Shown here: positions 62,401 through 64,000 of the stretch, piece by piece
Layout of the letters: each line of letters opens with the position of its first letter
How positions within the stretch are numbered: the stretch's first letter is position 1
Assembly (NCBI RefSeq): GCF_001591585.1
Contig: NZ_BCVE01000004.1
Span: 124,001 to 188,000 of the forward strand
Reading direction: 5' to 3'
Origin: Niallia circulans NBRC 13626
GTDB taxonomy: Bacteria; Bacillota; Bacilli; Bacillales; Cytobacillaceae
DNA: 64,000 nt
Program-made: the position numbers and the translations under genes
Notes under the pieces: generated by a model
Told to the model about the DNA's origin: nothing
Databases searched by the model: none
Seen by the model: the letters and a program-made list of their open reading frames with translations, nothing else

Positions 62401-63193
62401 AATCGTCCAAGAAGTTGCTCGCTCTCGGGGCGGGCCCTCCTGGAAGCTTTGTCAATTCGTAGCCATACTCAAGCAGCTTCCTCACACCGTCTAGCTGCAG
62501 CTCCACATCATCGATTAAATGCTTCATAAATGGTAATTCAGTAATATCTGCATCTTCCTTCTTATCATACATGTCGATTAAAGACTGTAAATAAGCAGAC
62601 GGAAATGGATTAGAGCGGGAAAAATCATATATTTCTTGAATCATTCGCTGCAATGCATCATCACTGCGATCATTTGTAAAAGCATCTACTAAATCAAAAA
62701 AAGCGAGATTATTTTCCTTTCCGTATTCCTCTTCAAAAAGATCTTCTAAGCATTCATCTCTTAATAATTGTCCTTCTGTTTCATCCGCAATTCTAAAACC
62801 TGGATCCAAATCAATGACATAATAATATTTTCGGATAACTTCTAAACAGAAAGAATGAATGGTAGAAATATGGGCTTTATTTAAAAGGGCCAGCTGTCTT
62901 TTTAAATGCTGGGAGGCTGGATTTGCATTGATTTCCTTTTCCAGCACTTCGCCGATCCGGTGCTTCATTTCTGCTGCTGATGCGTTCGTAAAGGTAACAA
63001 CGAGCAATTCATCCACATTAATTGGCTGATCGGATACGATTTTTCGAATCATTCTTTCTACTAATACGGCTGTTTTACCTGAGCCAGCTGCCGCTGCGAC
63101 TAAAATATCCTGGCCACTAGACATAATTGCTTTCCACTGATCATCTGTCCAGGTAACATCTGCTGGCTTGTCTGGTATATTAATCTCTTTCAC
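59450..63193 (-). CDS. addA: ATP-dependent helicase/nuclease subunit A (AddA)
   Basis: A 1247-residue UvrD-type helicase fused to a RecB-type nuclease, working with AddB in double-strand break processing up to Chi sites. Walker A is VAAAAGSGKTAVLVERMI (about 32-49), DEYQD motif II is EVLIDEYQDVNLVQES (about 405), GDVKQSIYRFRLAEP motif III, RIMTIHSSKGLEFPFVFMAG (about 805) motif V, VLYVALTRAKEKL motif VI. The C-terminal nuclease has GIIDVFFEDDLGTVLLDYKTD with Asp and D-x-K. The first ATG at 63193 overlaps addB by 14 bases. Length matches B. subtilis AddA (about 1230). Confidence 0.97.
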   Translation of the reverse strand: MKEINIPDKPADVTWTDDQWKAIMSSGQDILVAAAAGSGKTAVLVERMIRKIVSDQPINVDELLVVTFTNASAAEMKHRIGEVLEKEINANPASQHLKRQLALLNKAHISTIHSFCLEVIRKYYYVIDLDPGFRIADETEGQLLRDECLEDLFEEEYGKENNLAFFDLVDAFTNDRSDDALQRMIQEIYDFSRSNPFPSAYLQSLIDMYDKKEDADITELPFMKHLIDDVELQLDGVRKLLEYGYELTKLPGGPAPRASNFLDDLELVSILEKAKAHSWETLYEAMQSLKFSRAKPCKGDEYDPALVEEGQRIRDRAKKILQEMQSDLFTRKPQSFLKDMAAMKPHVETLVYLVEAFGQRFQQIKMDKGLVDFADLEHFCLAILSQPEETNTELIPSEAAWFYRNQFKEVLIDEYQDVNLVQESILKLVTKDSESEGNLFMVGDVKQSIYRFRLAEPNLFLAKYLRFQEREDAGYKIDLAKNFRSRKEVLEGTNFLFKQIMGVKVGEIEYDESAELKLGASYPEETPYPIEVALVNQRAESSEDMEMDGESTGLDAAELEQSQLEARVIAEKVKELFETNQEVYDAKQKAYRPIRYKDMVILLRSMTWAPQIMEELKQYNIPTYANLTTGYFESTEVDIMMSLLKIIDNPYQDIPLASVLRSPIVGLTEEELSKLRIAKKQGAFYEAIQAFIQSNNQKEEALYAKIRPFFDKFADWRAEARRGALSELIWKLYRETYFYDFVGGLPAGNQRQANLRALYDRARQYEETSFRGLFRFLRFVERMRDRGNDLGAARALTEQEDVIRIMTIHSSKGLEFPFVFMAGLGRNFNTMDLRKNFLLDKDLGFATKYIDAKKRISYPSLPQIAFAKKKKMELLAEEMRVLYVALTRAKEKLILIGAVKDIEKAKQKWSQIAEHSNWLLNEFDRAQAKSYLDWIGPALVRHRDNKWIHLESWREKEEISFHPSNWEVKILQKEELLNRSVEEENKENEWLEIVSEGKRMDRFSAYKEDIKRTFAWSYSSKESTSHRSKQSVSELKRQGELRDAQSGTDLAEKWKQTVWNRPKFMQEKKLSPAEIGTAMHMVMQHVDVKAEVTAAGLKQLLEEMVKKELLTTEQAEVIDISSILSFFQSPLGKRMQQAPKLVREIPFNIAYPASRVYADWQGEEEPVLIQGIIDVFFEDDLGTVLLDYKTDTISGRYKSGYEEAKPILESRYKVQIELYTEALEKILKRKIEEKYLFFFDGAHVLKL

Positions 63194-64000
63194 TTGTATT
63201 AGCCTCCTCTCTAATTAATTGCAGTACTTCGTCTTTTGAGTAGGCTGGCAATTGTCTATATTGATTTGTTTCTAATGCTTCATCAAATTGACAGACAGAC
63301 TTAAACGAGCAGAAAGTACAAGGCTTCTTGTCATTTAATCGATAAGGTTCTATGCCTACTTCCCCACTAATAATCTTATTTCCTGAATCTCTATATTTGT
63401 GACGTACAAATTTTTGCATTTTGCTAAAGTCGTCTCTAGTAGCTACCTTCGATGCCTTCGTAAGAGTGCCATCGGTTTTAAAGCCTGCCGGTACAATCGG
63501 CGAATTCCCTTTTTCCAATGTTTCATCCATTAACTGAATGACTCGTTCTTCTCCAAGCATTAACCCATTCATTTTAAATTTCTTTAATAGCTCTTCTTCG
63601 ATTTCATCTAATGTGAGGATTTTTTTACTGGAAATCATCGGATTATGAACATGAAAATATAATACTCCAGCCGGGCTCGCTTCCTTATCCACCAAAATCG
63701 TGCTGTTTGTAATAATTAAGTCCAAATAAGTCAGCATCTGTAAGGACAAGCCATAGTAAACTTCATTCATATTTAATTCTTGCCCGCTTGATTTATAGTC
63801 AATTACACGTAAATATACTTCATCCCCTACTTCTGCTTTATCAACACGGTCGATTCTGCCAATCAGATTCATATTCGTACCGTTTTTCAGCGGAAAAGAA
63901 ATCGATGGCAGCTTCCCTTTTGGTCCAAATTCAAGCTCTAAATCAATTGGCGAGAAACCGCTATGTTTGGCATGTTCGCTTAAAATAAGAGAAGCTCTGC
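63180..64000 (-). CDS. addB: ATP-dependent nuclease subunit B (AddB), C-terminal part
   Basis: The 3' portion of addB runs to the window edge; the frame is open upstream of the ATG at 63872 to 64000, so that ATG is internal. The visible 273 or so residues hold the RecB-like nuclease domain: IGRIDRVDKAEVG with an Asp, LRVIDYKSSGQEL with the D-x-K pair, and a C-terminal KPCTFCSFKSVCQFDE giving three of the four iron-sulfur cysteines (the fourth lies upstream). It forms a heterodimer with AddA. The stop overlaps the addA start by 14 bases. Confidence 0.95.
   Translation of the reverse strand, partial: RASLILSEHAKHSGFSPIDLELEFGPKGKLPSISFPLKNGTNMNLIGRIDRVDKAEVGDEVYLRVIDYKSSGQELNMNEVYYGLSLQMLTYLDLIITNSTILVDKEASPAGVLYFHVHNPMISSKKILTLDEIEEELLKKFKMNGLMLGEERVIQLMDETLEKGNSPIVPAGFKTDGTLTKASKVATRDDFSKMQKFVRHKYRDSGNKIISGEVGIEPYRLNDKKPCTFCSFKSVCQFDEALETNQYRQLPAYSKDEVLQLIREEANTSERD

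Overview
The window is a low-GC Firmicute chromosome segment from an endospore-forming Bacillaceae member (Bacillus or a close relative such as Niallia or Cytobacillus). The evidence is a complete gerP spore-coat operon, AddAB instead of RecBCD, AGGAGG-type ribosome sites with many TTG and GTG starts, and gene neighbourhoods matching two B. subtilis blocks: argCJBD-carAB-argF-yjzC-yjzD-yjaU and yitK-yitL/yitS-yitT-yitU-yitV-yitW, plus asnO-yisL-yisK-gerP-addAB. No rRNA, tRNA, CRISPR array, prophage or intact insertion sequence was seen. It is mostly conserved core chromosome with accessory insertions.

Layout. 1-13.7 kb: on the minus strand, the arginine operon argC-argJ-argB-argD-carA-carB-argF, with a sigma-A promoter and two candidate AhrC boxes. 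It is followed by yjzC, a CtsR-controlled clpB, yjzD (plus strand) and a truncated YjaU-like gene. 14-20 kb: L-lactate use, lutABC facing away from lutR and lutP, with matching 13-bp palindromes upstream of lutA and of lutP. 20-23 kb: moeA and moaA for molybdenum cofactor. 22.6-30 kb: the yit block (yitW, yitV, yitU, two small proteins, a secreted protein, yitT, yitS, a DUF3941 protein, cvfB/yitL and yajQ/yitK). 29.96-30.2 kb: an array of 52-bp repeats that form hairpins. 30-34 kb: a stress-type short-chain dehydrogenase with a candidate sigma-B promoter, a GH13 amylase-family enzyme and a DMT permease. 34.4-35.0 kb: the remains of a GerAB-family germinant-receptor permease gene.

35-46 kb holds asnO, a DUF2777-like protein, a GNAT acetyltransferase and an accessory sugar locus: a GH127 beta-L-arabinofuranosidase opposite an AraC regulator, an ArsR-type HTH protein with a large extra domain, two Gfo/Idh/MocA oxidoreductases and a divergent RpiR regulator. 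46-55 kb holds a methyltransferase, a three-gene ABC-2 exporter, a CBS-domain membrane protein, a second YitT paralogue, and a NarL-type two-component system like the LnrJK family. 55-64 kb holds yisL, yisK, gerPABCDE with two tandem gerPF copies, and addA and the 3' part of addB.

The genes serve biosynthesis (arginine, asparagine, molybdenum cofactor), carbon use (lactate, alpha-glucans, arabinofuranosides), stress (ClpB, stress dehydrogenase, exporter), sporulation/germination (gerP) and DNA repair (AddAB). No clearly new system was found. The least explained items are the hairpin repeat array, the ArsR-type fusion regulator with its oxidoreductase locus, and the decayed germination receptor gene.
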